A DNA stretch of 64,000 bases from CAVTWJ01 sp964525605 (GTDB lineage: Bacteria; Oederibacteriota; Muellerivitia; Muellerivitales; Muellerivitaceae). The notes under the pieces are model-generated. The model was not told the origin of the DNA and searched no databases. It worked only from the letters and a program-made list of their open reading frames with translations. This document shows, one piece after another, positions 55,571 through 64,000 of this stretch (the stretch's first letter is position 1; every line of letters starts with the position of its first letter). Location: the NCBI GenBank assembly GCA_964525605.1, contig CAZGKT010000005.1, forward strand, positions 1 to 64,000. The letters are read 5' to 3'. The translations under genes were made by a program, and so were the position numbers.

Positions 55571-58500
55571 TTGACCGACCAGCGGTTCGAATATTACGCT
55601 TTCATCAGCTACAGCCACAAGGACGAGAAATGGGCCCAGTGGCTTCATCGAAAGCTCGAAAGCTATCGGCTGCCCAACACCGTCCGCAAGGAACTGGGCG
55701 AGAACTTGCCCAAGCCCCCCTACAAGGTCTTCCGCGACGTCACCGACCTGGGGATCGGCGCCCTACGGGAAAATCTCCACCAGGAACTGGAGGAATCCCG
55801 CTTCCTGATCGTCATCTGCTCCCCCAACTCGGCCCGGCCCAACGACGAGGGCAAGCATTGGGTGAACGACGAGATCAAGAAATTCATCGACATGGGGCGC
55901 ATCGACCGCGTCGTTCCCTTCATCGTGGGGGGCACCCCTTTTTCCCATGATCCGCTCCAGGAATGCCTTCCCCCTGCTCTCAAAGAGAACAACATCCTCG
56001 GGACCAACGTGGCGGTGGCCGGTAAAGAATCCGCTTTCGTGCATGTGGTGGCGAAGATCCTGGGCCTCAAGTTCGACCATCTCTATCAGCGCCACCTGCG
56101 GGCCGAGCGCAAAAAAAAATGGCTCCTGGGCGCGGTTGTGGCTGTTCTGCTGGCCCTTCTGGGGGTCTTCGTCGATTACGAACGAACCCAGACGGCCTAT
56201 TACGCCGACTATGTGGAAAAATATTGCGTGCCCCAGGGCCTCTTCCCCCTCACGAAGGACCAGGTGGGCCGCCGGGCCCAATCGTGGAAATTCATCTCCC
56301 GCCATTGGAAGGTCGCTTCCGTCTCCCGGGTGAACGCCTTCGGGACGGTGAGGGCCGCGGACGACGCGATCGAGGATCCCCGGCCATGCCTGATGAAATA
56401 TTTTTACCGGGATAACGGCACGGTGGACCGGGTCGAGGTTTGCGATGACCAGGGAAAGACACAGGTCATCCGGGCCCTATCGGCCGACCTGAATTTCATT
56501 TCCTTTAAGGACGCCTCCGGCCATGGGGAACAGATGGGGGAAACCCTGGCCGTCCAGAAGCCCTCGGATACGGACAACACGATCGCGAGCAACACGGTGG
56601 CCGGCTGGGAACTGGTTTACGGGCTCGACGGCACCACCCGCGAGATCCACTACCGGAACAGTTTCAACCAGCCGGCGGCCGACTCGAACGGCCTTTACGG
56701 GGAGCGAACCACCTACACGGCCCAGGGCCAGCTCCAGGCCCTCCAGTTCCTGGATGACAAGGGTGCCGTCATGTCCATCGCGGGCGGGCTGGCGGGCAAA
56801 AGCATCCGCTACGACCCCCCGGCGAATGGGAAATTCCTGGGGAGTCCCACCCACATCACCTGGCAGAACGCGCATGGGACGGAATGGCCGAGCCAGAACA
56901 ACGTGGCCGAGGAAACGGACCAATACGACGCCTATGGGAACGTCACGCAGAAGGATTATTTCGACGTCCATTCCAACCCCGTGACCTGCGCGGAGGGCTA
57001 CGAGCGAGTCCTGATGCGCTACGACGACCATGGGGACATCCTCGAATGGGATTACCAGACCCATGGGGGCCTCCCCATGCTCAACAAGCACGGCTTCGCC
57101 AAGGTCACCGAGCGGTACGACGCCCGGGGGTTGTATGCCGAAGGGATGGGATACGGGATGGACGGGAAACCCGCCTATTCGGAGGATTACGGCTGGTCCG
57201 AGATCAGGGTGCAGCGGGACGCGACGGGCCGACAGGTGGAAGCCGCCTATTTCGGGGTCGACCAGAAACCCTGTTTGAGCGCAAATGGATACGCCCGCGC
57301 CACCTCCCGCTACGACGCCGGGGGCAAGATCACCGATTACGCCGTCTTCGGCGTGGACGGCAAGCCCATCCTGGGGAAGGACGCCTACGCCCGGCTGACC
57401 GCCCGCTACGATTCGCGGGAGCTGTTGCTGGAAGCCGATTATTTCGGCGCGAAGGGCGAACCCGTCCTCATGGGCGACGGCTACGCCAAATGGACCAACC
57501 AGTACGACGCCATGGGCCGGCTGACCCAGGCGGACTTTTTCGGCGTGGACGGGAAGGGCTGTCTCACCACGGACGGCTACGCGCGCGTGACCCGCAAGTA
57601 CGACGAACGGGGACATGTGGTGGAGGAAGTCTACCTGGGCACGGACGGCCAGCCGGTGCTCGATAAGGACGGCTATGCCCGGATCGATTACGCCTATGAC
57701 GACCACGGCAACTGGACCGGGTGCAAAACCTACGGCACGGACGGCCAGTTGATCAACATCAAGGACGGCTATGCTACCTGGGAGGCCCAGTTCGACGCCT
57801 ACGGCCACAAGGTCCGCATGGCCTACTTCGACAGCGCGGGGAAACCGGTGGTGAGTACCCAGAACCGGTTCGCCGCCCAAACCGCCCAATGCGACGACGC
57901 GGGCAATTTGACCGGGGTTGCGAACTTCGGGGCGGACGGGAAACCCATGATCGGGATCTACGGCTACGCTAGCTACGCCAAGAAATTCGACGCCCGGGGC
58001 AACGCCACCGAGGTCTCCTATTTCGGCGTGGACGGCCAGCCCATGGCCTTCGGCGCCGCCGGTTACGCCCGCATGACCCGCACCTACGACGACCGGGGTT
58101 ATGTCACGGAGGAAAGCACCTTCGGGACGGACGGCAAACCCTTCGTCAACGACCAGGGATATTCCCGCAAAACCGACCAGTACGACACGAACGGATTCAT
58201 CACCGAGGAGGCGGTTTACGGGGCGGACGGGAACCCCATCCTGCTGAAGGACCATGTTTACTCCAAATGGACTGCCCAGTACGACGGCCACGGCAACCAG
58301 ACCGACCACGCCTATTTCGGCGCCGACGGCAAGCCGGTCACGATCGACGCGGGCTACGCGCGCGTGACAGACAGCTACGACGAGCATGGGAGGGAAACGG
58401 CGGAAGCCTATTACGGGCTGGATGGGAAGCCCACGTTGATCACCGATGGCTACGCCAGCCTCGCCTATCTGTACGACGCCAAGGGTTACAAAACCGAGGA

Positions 58501-59527
58501 GGCCTTTTTCGGCATTGACGGCAAACCCATCGTGCCTCCCAACAGCTACGCAAAGATCGACTATCAATACGACGACCATGGCTACATGACCGGCATCACG
58601 CTATTTGGGACGGATGGAAAACCCGTGGTCGGGAGCAACGGTTACGCCCGAAAGACCACGCGCTATAACGCTCAGGGCCAGGAACTGGAAGTGGACACGT
58701 TCGGGGTCGACGGCAAACCCATCATGAATGATGGCTACGCGCGGTTTACGGACCAATACGATGCGGCGGGAAACGAGACCGAAAGGGCCTATTTCGGGGT
58801 GGGGGGAGAACCCGTTACGCTGGCCGGTGGCGGGGGATATGCCCGCGAAACGATGAAATATGACGATCAGCGGCGCATAGTCGAGCAGGCCTATTTCGGC
58901 GTTGACGGCAAGCCTTTCGTGATCGAGGCGGGTTTCGCGCGGGAGACCATGAAATACGACGCGAAGGGCCATGTCCTCGAATGGGATTATTTCGGGCCGG
59001 ACGGGAACCCCATGAACTGTCTGAAGGGCTACGCGCGTTTTCTTTGCCAGTACGACGACAACGGAAATGTCACCGAACAATCGGCCTTCGGCGTGGGCGG
59101 AAAACCCATCGTCTCAAAAGAGGGCTTTGTCCGGGTGACCGACCAATATGATGCGAACGGCAACAAAATCGTTGAGGCTTATTACGGGGTCAATGGAAAG
59201 CCCATGATCGACAAGACATGGGGCTGTGCGAGATGGACTGCTAAATATGACGAACGGGGCTATAACCTTGAAAGGGATTATTTTGGCGTTAAGGATAAAC
59301 TAGTTCTAAACATCGAAGGATATGCTCGTGTCGTTAAAAAATACGACGCGCGAGAAAATGAGGTGGAAGAAGATTTTTTTGGTGTGCGGGGCACGCCTGT
59401 TCTATCTAAAAAGGGGTTCTCAAAAAAGAAGATCTTGTATGACAATGCGGGAAACAAAATCAAGGTAGAATATTTCGGAAAAAACGGAAAACCGGTTCAT
59501 CCCAAGGACGTTTCTGACAACGGTTGA
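55571..59527 (+). CDS. TIR domain - transmembrane - 27 x 32-residue repeat receptor-like protein
   Basis: 1318 residues from a TTG. Residues 7-170 are a TIR domain (YYAFISYSHKDEKWAQWLHR, YKVFRDVTDLG, SRFLIVICSP, KHWVNDEI). Glu101 in WVNDEI is at the position of the catalytic Glu of TIR NADases. RAERKKKW then one helix (184-202) predicts TIR inside and the rest outside. Residues 203-451 form an uncharacterised domain shared with the second TIR protein. From residue 452 I count 27 repeats of about 32 residues, consensus YDxxGNxTExxYFGxDGKPV then xxxGYARxTxx, related in style to YD/RHS repeats. The last ~100 codons are A/T-richer than the rest. No known defence partner gene adjoins it. Confidence 0.88.
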   Translation: MTDQRFEYYAFISYSHKDEKWAQWLHRKLESYRLPNTVRKELGENLPKPPYKVFRDVTDLGIGALRENLHQELEESRFLIVICSPNSARPNDEGKHWVNDEIKKFIDMGRIDRVVPFIVGGTPFSHDPLQECLPPALKENNILGTNVAVAGKESAFVHVVAKILGLKFDHLYQRHLRAERKKKWLLGAVVAVLLALLGVFVDYERTQTAYYADYVEKYCVPQGLFPLTKDQVGRRAQSWKFISRHWKVASVSRVNAFGTVRAADDAIEDPRPCLMKYFYRDNGTVDRVEVCDDQGKTQVIRALSADLNFISFKDASGHGEQMGETLAVQKPSDTDNTIASNTVAGWELVYGLDGTTREIHYRNSFNQPAADSNGLYGERTTYTAQGQLQALQFLDDKGAVMSIAGGLAGKSIRYDPPANGKFLGSPTHITWQNAHGTEWPSQNNVAEETDQYDAYGNVTQKDYFDVHSNPVTCAEGYERVLMRYDDHGDILEWDYQTHGGLPMLNKHGFAKVTERYDARGLYAEGMGYGMDGKPAYSEDYGWSEIRVQRDATGRQVEAAYFGVDQKPCLSANGYARATSRYDAGGKITDYAVFGVDGKPILGKDAYARLTARYDSRELLLEADYFGAKGEPVLMGDGYAKWTNQYDAMGRLTQADFFGVDGKGCLTTDGYARVTRKYDERGHVVEEVYLGTDGQPVLDKDGYARIDYAYDDHGNWTGCKTYGTDGQLINIKDGYATWEAQFDAYGHKVRMAYFDSAGKPVVSTQNRFAAQTAQCDDAGNLTGVANFGADGKPMIGIYGYASYAKKFDARGNATEVSYFGVDGQPMAFGAAGYARMTRTYDDRGYVTEESTFGTDGKPFVNDQGYSRKTDQYDTNGFITEEAVYGADGNPILLKDHVYSKWTAQYDGHGNQTDHAYFGADGKPVTIDAGYARVTDSYDEHGRETAEAYYGLDGKPTLITDGYASLAYLYDAKGYKTEEAFFGIDGKPIVPPNSYAKIDYQYDDHGYMTGITLFGTDGKPVVGSNGYARKTTRYNAQGQELEVDTFGVDGKPIMNDGYARFTDQYDAAGNETERAYFGVGGEPVTLAGGGGYARETMKYDDQRRIVEQAYFGVDGKPFVIEAGFARETMKYDAKGHVLEWDYFGPDGNPMNCLKGYARFLCQYDDNGNVTEQSAFGVGGKPIVSKEGFVRVTDQYDANGNKIVEAYYGVNGKPMIDKTWGCARWTAKYDERGYNLERDYFGVKDKLVLNIEGYARVVKKYDARENEVEEDFFGVRGTPVLSKKGFSKKKILYDNAGNKIKVEYFGKNGKPVHPKDVSDNG

Positions 59528-59620
59528 GGCTGATCCTAGCTGAAAGATAAGACCTGCTCCACATTGCGGTATGGGATGCGAGTTGGATGGGTCGGAAAAA
59601 AACGAATATCGGGGTGATAA

Positions 59621-60754
59621 ATGGTTTCTAGCGAACCGAATCTGGCGAGCTGGATGAAAGAAGAGGCCCTTCCCCTTTGGGCGGAACGGGGCGTGGACCG
59701 CCAAAAGGGCGGTTTCGTGGAAGAACTGAATCAGGATGGTAGCCCCTCCAGTGTGGCCTTCAAACGGGTGCGGGTTCAGGGCCGCCAGCTTTTCTCTTTC
59801 TCGATCGCCGCGATCCTGGGGTGGAACAAAGACGCGGCCCGGATCGCCGACCTGGGTTTTGAATATCTCAAGACCCGTTGCCGGGGCAAGGATGGCGTCT
59901 GGGTCAAAAAGCTTTCCCGGGATGGGGCCATCCTCGACTCCCAGCTTGACCTCTATGACACCGCCTTCATCGTGCTGGGGCTCATCACCTATTACCGACT
60001 GACCAAGAATTCCGAAGCCCTGGCGCTGGTCGAGGATACCCTCCGCATGGTCCAAACCCATCTGGCCGCGGACTCGCCCGCCGGTTACCGCCAATTGATC
60101 GCCGAAAAGGACATTTTGCGCCAGAACCCGAACATGCATTGGTTTGAGTGCATGCTTTTCTGCTACGAGGCTACTCAGGATTCACGGTTCCTTGCAGAGG
60201 TTTCAAAGTTCTACAAACGCATGGAAGATTCGGTCATCGACGGGAAAACGGGAGCCTTGCGTGAGATCTTCGACAACCAATGGAAGCCGATTCGGGAAGG
60301 CGGAAAGATTCTGGTGGAGCCGGGGCACCATTACGAATGGGCCTGGTTGTTCAACCGGGCCTCGAGCAAAATCGCTGTGAATCCGGACCTAATCACAAGA
60401 ATCGCGGGTTTCGCCGACAGGTACGGGGTAAATGCCCAGACTGGTCTCGTCTATGACCAGGTGAGCGACCAGGGGGAACTAACCCAATCCACCCACCGCC
60501 TCTGGGTGCAGACGGAAGCCCTCAAGGCTTGGTTGGTGCGTCCCGATGTGGGAGAAGCGGCCCGGATTCAACGCATCAAGCAGATCGAATCGAACCTGTT
60601 GAAATACTATCTCACCCGCGAGCCGAAGGGCTCCTGGAGCGACCGGCTGGATTCGGACGGGCGGTGTCATCCCGGCCCAATTCCCGCCAGCTCGATGTAC
60701 CACATCATGGTCTGCGTGACAGAGTTTGCGGCCTGGCGGACGGCTCAAGCCTAA
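59621..60754 (+). CDS. AGE-family epimerase/isomerase (N-acylglucosamine 2-epimerase or mannose isomerase type)
   Basis: 377 residues. An (alpha/alpha)6-barrel protein with VDRQKGGFVEELNQDG, DLYDTAFIVLGL, NPNMHWFECML, EPGHHYEWAWLF, THRLWVQTEALKA and PASSMYHIM, the conserved His/Glu/Arg active-site segments of the AGE superfamily. Interconverts aldose and ketose sugars or epimerises hexosamines; the substrate is not determinable. Located between the two TIR genes, 37 bp before the LOG gene, and probably cotranscribed with it. Confidence 0.88.
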   Translation: MVSSEPNLASWMKEEALPLWAERGVDRQKGGFVEELNQDGSPSSVAFKRVRVQGRQLFSFSIAAILGWNKDAARIADLGFEYLKTRCRGKDGVWVKKLSRDGAILDSQLDLYDTAFIVLGLITYYRLTKNSEALALVEDTLRMVQTHLAADSPAGYRQLIAEKDILRQNPNMHWFECMLFCYEATQDSRFLAEVSKFYKRMEDSVIDGKTGALREIFDNQWKPIREGGKILVEPGHHYEWAWLFNRASSKIAVNPDLITRIAGFADRYGVNAQTGLVYDQVSDQGELTQSTHRLWVQTEALKAWLVRPDVGEAARIQRIKQIESNLLKYYLTREPKGSWSDRLDSDGRCHPGPIPASSMYHIMVCVTEFAAWRTAQA

Positions 60755-60791
60755 CGGTGTGGTTCATGAATTTAAATGAAAGTTGGTTTGA

Positions 60792-61376
60792 ATGCCCGGG
60801 AAAATAAAAAGTATTTGCGTCAATTGTGCCTCCAGCCCGGGAGCCCAACCTGAATATCTCGAAGCCTCCCGTGCGTTGGGGAAGGTGTTGGCCCAACAGG
60901 GATTAACGCTCGTCTATGGCGGTGCCAATGTGGGACTGATGGGCGAAGTGGCTGACGCGGTCTTGAACAACGGGGGCCGGGTGGTGGGGGTCATTACCGA
61001 GAAACTTAATGAAAAGGTCGGGCACCAAGGGCTTCAAGAACTTCACGTCGTTTCCACCATGCATGAAAGAAAAACCAAGATGTTCGAATTGTCCGACGGT
61101 TTCATCGCCATGCCCGGGGGCATTGGAACACTTGAAGAAGTGACGGAAGTATTGACCTGGGCTCAGTTGGGCCTGCATACCAAGCCGGTCGGCTTTTTGA
61201 ACATCCGGGCTTATTACGACCCCTTGATGAAATTCTTGGATCATGCCGTTAATGAGCGTTTCTTGAGATCGGAAAACATGAGAATGATTTTGATGTCTCC
61301 CGATCCGGTTCAACTTCTCGTGGAAATGGAAGCCTATGTACCATCCCCGGTTGAAAAATGGATGGACCGCAGGTAA
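60792..61376 (+). CDS. LOG-family Rossmann-fold protein
   Basis: 194 residues. KSICVNCASSPG, TLVYGGANVGLMG and the signature MPGGIGTLEEVTEVLTWAQL match the LOG (lysine-decarboxylase-like) family. Characterised members are nucleoside 5'-monophosphate phosphoribohydrolases that release the base. The PGGxGTxxE active motif is intact. LOG belongs to the wider SLOG superfamily, some members of which sense TIR-made nucleotides, so its place between two TIR genes is worth noting, although this can equally be a housekeeping enzyme. Confidence 0.88.
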   Translation: MPGKIKSICVNCASSPGAQPEYLEASRALGKVLAQQGLTLVYGGANVGLMGEVADAVLNNGGRVVGVITEKLNEKVGHQGLQELHVVSTMHERKTKMFELSDGFIAMPGGIGTLEEVTEVLTWAQLGLHTKPVGFLNIRAYYDPLMKFLDHAVNERFLRSENMRMILMSPDPVQLLVEMEAYVPSPVEKWMDRR

Positions 61377-61420
61377 CTCTCAAAAGCCTATTCCCAAAAC
61401 CCGATACTTTGTGAAAAATA

Positions 61421-61456
61421 AAAAAGGCCTTCCCGTGAACAGGGAAAGCCTTTTTT
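61421..61456. terminator. Terminator between LOG and the convergent lipoprotein gene
   Basis: AAAGGCCTTCCC/GGGAAAGCCTTT stem with a 7-nt loop and six T. A/T tracts on both sides allow bidirectional use. Confidence 0.85.
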
Positions 61457-61481
61457 ATTTATAAGCGACGGATAAACCCTT

Positions 61482-62030
61482 TTACCCTTTGCGGGGGGGA
61501 TTATTCTTGTTGGAACTCTTGGGGGCTAGAACATCACGCGCTTGTTCTCCGCCCTTTCCCGCAGGGGGGGGAGGTGGAGGAGGAGGCGGTCTCAGACCTG
61601 CTGATCCACCCGTGTTGTTTTGCGAGGGCGGTAGATCGTCATCCCCTTTCTTCATCTTCGACCAGGCCCATCGTCCTCCCAGGATCAGGAGAATGAGGAG
61701 AAGAAGCCAAAGCCACCAATTGCCGCCCAGCATCGACGTCGGGGCGGGGGTGGGAACGGGGGTTGGAGCCGAAACGACCGCCACCGTCGGGGTCGCTAGG
61801 GCCGGGACCTGGGTGACGGCGGCCGTGTTGTCCGATGAACCGTGTTTCGCATGGTGGTTCTTGCCATGGCCCGAATCCGCTATTTCCGTTGGGAGTGGAG
61901 TCGGGTCGGCATTCAACATGGTTGTGGGTTGCGGCTCGGTGCGGACATGACTCTGGTTACAGGCGGGCAAAAGCAGGGCGCCGGCTCCCAGGAAGATCGA
62001 CGAGCATAAAACGGCGAAGATTCGGTTCAT
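61482..62030 (-). CDS. Proline-rich lipoprotein with a second membrane helix
   Basis: 182 residues. Signal peptide with lipobox-like LPAC, a Thr/Pro-rich middle (VVSAPTPVPTPAPTS), a strongly hydrophobic helix (~105-122, WWLWLLLLILLILGGRWAW), then a basic/acidic segment and a polyproline run (RPPPPPPPPPAG). If the lipobox is used it would be anchored twice; otherwise the first segment is only a signal. Family unknown. Confidence 0.6.
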   Translation of the reverse strand: MNRIFAVLCSSIFLGAGALLLPACNQSHVRTEPQPTTMLNADPTPLPTEIADSGHGKNHHAKHGSSDNTAAVTQVPALATPTVAVVSAPTPVPTPAPTSMLGGNWWLWLLLLILLILGGRWAWSKMKKGDDDLPPSQNNTGGSAGLRPPPPPPPPPAGKGGEQARDVLAPKSSNKNNPPRKG

Positions 62031-62221
62031 GGGGCTCCTTCATTTCTTGGCATGTAAAACGACCGACGGGCAGATACCGAGTCACCAATTATTGTGGACC
62101 GGGCGCCAAAATCAAACCTTTTTATCAACCCTTTTTGGCCCGTAAACCGAAAACCGAAAGAAGAAAGCAGGCTTGTCTTCGTTCTGATAAGCTTTTCCCG
62201 TATGACCCGGGGAGACAAACC

Positions 62222-64000
62222 ATGAGCGACCAGCGTTTTGAGTATTACGCCTTCATCAGCTACAGCCACAAAGACGAGAAATGGGCCAAGTGGCTTCACC
62301 AGAGGCTGGAGGCCTACAAACTTCCCAACACGATCCGCAAAGAACTGGGCGATAACGTCCCCAAGCCACCCTACAAGGTTTTTCGCGATGTCACCGATCT
62401 GGGAGTGGGTGCCCTCAAGGAAAATCTGAGCCGCGAACTGGAAGACTCCCGTTTTCTTATCGTCGTTTGTTCCCCCCACTCGGCCAAACCTAACGCGGAG
62501 GGCAAGCACTGGGTCAACGACGAGATCACGAAATTCATCGAGATGGGGCGCCTCGACCGGATTGTGCCTTTTATCGTGGATGGCACGGCCTTCTCTACCG
62601 ACCCGAACCAAGAATGCCTCCCGCCCGCCGTCAAGGAGAACAACATCCTCGGCACCAGCGTGGCCGTCGGGGGCAGGGAGCAGGCGTTCATCCACGTGGT
62701 GGCGAAGATCCTAGGGCTCAAGTTCGACCAACTCTACCAGAGGCATCTTCGCGCGGAACGCAAAAAAAAGTGGCTTCAGGCGGCCGCGACGCTCCTGGTC
62801 CTGGGGCTGTTGGGATTGGGAGCGGATTACGAGCGGGTGAAGACCGCCTATTTCGCCGACTATGTGGAAAAATATTACGCGCCCCAGGGCATTCTGCCCC
62901 TTAAACCCGAACAAGTTCAGCACCGCAACCAATCGTGGAAATTTTCCTACCACCACTGGAAGGTCGTTTCGGTGGCCTGCGTCAACTCGGCCGGTACCTT
63001 GATGGACCCTGGAAGTTCGGGCCCGAGGAACAACGCGCCGATGATCAAGATCATTCCCCGCGCTCCCATGACCCGGATTTATTACCGGGACAACGGCGCG
63101 GTGGAGCGCCTCGAGGAATTTGACCTGAACGGCAACGCGGTCCGGACCAAAAACATCGCCTCGGACATGAAGTTCGAGTCGTTCAAGGATCCGGCGGGCC
63201 ACGGGGTTCAGCTGGGGGGGAGCGTGCAGGTGGGTTCCAGCCCCGGTTCTTCCAACGATCATTCCAAAAATATCGTCGCGGGGTGGGAAGTCACGTTTCA
63301 GCCTGACGGCAAAATCGACACGCTTCAGTACAAAAGCAGTTTCAATGCTCCCGCCTGCGACCTCAACGGCATCTTCGGCCAGCGCACCACTTACACGTCC
63401 CCGGGACAGGTGCAGAGCATCCAGAACCTGGACGCCGAGGGAAAACCGGCGCTGGACGCATACGGCTCCACCGGCGTGAGCTTCAAATATGACGGCCAGG
63501 GTAATCTGCAGGACACCGCCTGGCAGTTCAGTTCCACTTCCACCCGGCTGAACTCCTTCGGGTTCGCCGAGGAAAAAGACGCCTTCGACCCCGATGGAAA
63601 CGTGCTGGTGAAGGCCTTTTACGACGCGTACGGCCAGCCGGTGACGAACATGGACGGCATCGCGAAAGCCACGTTCAAGTACGACGGGCGGGGCAACCGG
63701 ACGGAGGGGGTCGACTACGGACAAGACCCGGGAACCGCCGGGGGCAACACAGCCCTGATCCTCAGCTGGAAGGCCCAATACGATGCCCGGGGATATGAGA
63801 CTCAATTCGTGCTTTACGACAAGGATGTGGAGCAATATGTCCGCACGGACCAGTATGACGCGCGCGGCAACCTGACGGGGGAGGCCTATTTCGGGCCGGA
63901 CGGCAAACCGGTGTGGCACAACGACAGCTACTCGAGATGGGTAGGCCAATATGATGAACGCGGAAAGGAAATATCGGAAAGCTATTTCGGCGTGGATGAA
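62222..64000 (+). CDS. Second TIR - transmembrane - repeat receptor-like protein (partial, runs off the window)
   Basis: 593 codons open to the window end from the ATG at 62222. The first 170 residues are nearly the same as the TIR domain at 55571 (YYAFISYSHKDEKWAKWLHQ, KHWVNDEI with Glu101). RAERKKKW and one helix (LQAAATLLVLGLLGLGADY) follow, then the shared domain (YFADYVEKYYAPQGILPLKP). The 32-residue repeats begin towards the end (QYDARGNLTGEAYFGPDGKP). Clearly a tandem paralogue whose repeat region has diverged more than its TIR part. Confidence 0.88.
   Translation, partial: MSDQRFEYYAFISYSHKDEKWAKWLHQRLEAYKLPNTIRKELGDNVPKPPYKVFRDVTDLGVGALKENLSRELEDSRFLIVVCSPHSAKPNAEGKHWVNDEITKFIEMGRLDRIVPFIVDGTAFSTDPNQECLPPAVKENNILGTSVAVGGREQAFIHVVAKILGLKFDQLYQRHLRAERKKKWLQAAATLLVLGLLGLGADYERVKTAYFADYVEKYYAPQGILPLKPEQVQHRNQSWKFSYHHWKVVSVACVNSAGTLMDPGSSGPRNNAPMIKIIPRAPMTRIYYRDNGAVERLEEFDLNGNAVRTKNIASDMKFESFKDPAGHGVQLGGSVQVGSSPGSSNDHSKNIVAGWEVTFQPDGKIDTLQYKSSFNAPACDLNGIFGQRTTYTSPGQVQSIQNLDAEGKPALDAYGSTGVSFKYDGQGNLQDTAWQFSSTSTRLNSFGFAEEKDAFDPDGNVLVKAFYDAYGQPVTNMDGIAKATFKYDGRGNRTEGVDYGQDPGTAGGNTALILSWKAQYDARGYETQFVLYDKDVEQYVRTDQYDARGNLTGEAYFGPDGKPVWHNDSYSRWVGQYDERGKEISESYFGVDE

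Noticed and set aside
56477..58579. 700-codon minus-strand frame
   Set aside because: It is antisense to the 32-residue repeats of the TIR protein; high GC and repeated codons keep it open. No RBS or recognisable domain.
62711..63949. 412-codon minus-strand frame
   Set aside because: Antisense shadow of the second TIR protein, same cause as at 56-58 kb.
55571..64000. Thoeris, CBASS or other named TIR defence system
   Set aside because: No ThsA (SIR2-SLOG), cyclase, or effector nuclease gene is present; LOG is a separate enzyme family.

Overview
The window is chromosomal DNA from an uncultivated Gram-negative bacterium, almost certainly a metagenome assembly: a run of exactly 100 N (2077-2176) marks a scaffold join. 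Envelope lipoproteins, a TonB-dependent receptor, a TolC/RND pump and several secreted proteins with Thr/Pro-rich linkers and FlgD-like C-terminal sorting-type domains fit a didermic lineage of the FCB/candidate-phylum kind. There is no rRNA, tRNA or other marker to fix the phylum.

Layout. 0-2.6 kb: end of a secreted protein, a stand-alone LacI-type helix-turn-helix protein and a secreted polysaccharide deacetylase interrupted by the gap. 2.6-11.3 kb: a potassium locus, kdpE-kdpD on the minus strand diverging from small ORF-kdpF-kdpA-small ORF-kdpB-kdpC. 11.5-16.9 kb: MarR regulator, OmpA and LysM lipoproteins, small secreted proteins, a relic of a second kdpC, a Trp/Tyr-rich secreted protein and a thioesterase. 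17-24.5 kb: a 27-residue membrane protein, a beta-barrel porin and a second kdpE-kdpD pair with an SUMF1-type protein. 24.7-26.7 kb: a small membrane protein, a secreted protein and three tandem PII proteins. 26.8-33 kb: HTH/DUF1232 protein, TolC, membrane-fusion and RND pump operon. 33-34.6 kb: a third, orphan KdpE between a two-TM protein and a 26-residue membrane protein. 34.8-44.7 kb: membrane proteins, an APC permease fused to a PII domain, a nitrobindin-like protein, a KimA-like potassium transporter under a c-di-AMP riboswitch, a glycosyltransferase and a Na+/H+ antiporter-like carrier. 44.8-55.5 kb: mostly envelope and secreted proteins, plus FHA and HU proteins. 55.5-64 kb: two paralogous TIR - membrane anchor - repeat proteins flanking an AGE epimerase, a LOG protein and a lipoprotein.

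How it fits together. The strongest unexpected signal is a shared promoter architecture seen seven times. A TAAC-type box is followed by a second box exactly 11 bp downstream and by a -10 hexamer exactly 27 bp downstream. It precedes kdpFABC, the porin, the PII cluster, the RND operon and four genes for tiny or small membrane proteins (one of them heads the PII cluster). This is the geometry of an OmpR/PhoB-class activator, and the three KdpE paralogues here are the obvious candidates. Two near-perfect sigma-54 promoters precede the porin and the permease-PII fusion, and c-di-AMP control is shown by the riboswitch. The window therefore reads as an integrated potassium/nitrogen/c-di-AMP homeostasis region, next to an unrelated TIR receptor-like module at its right end.
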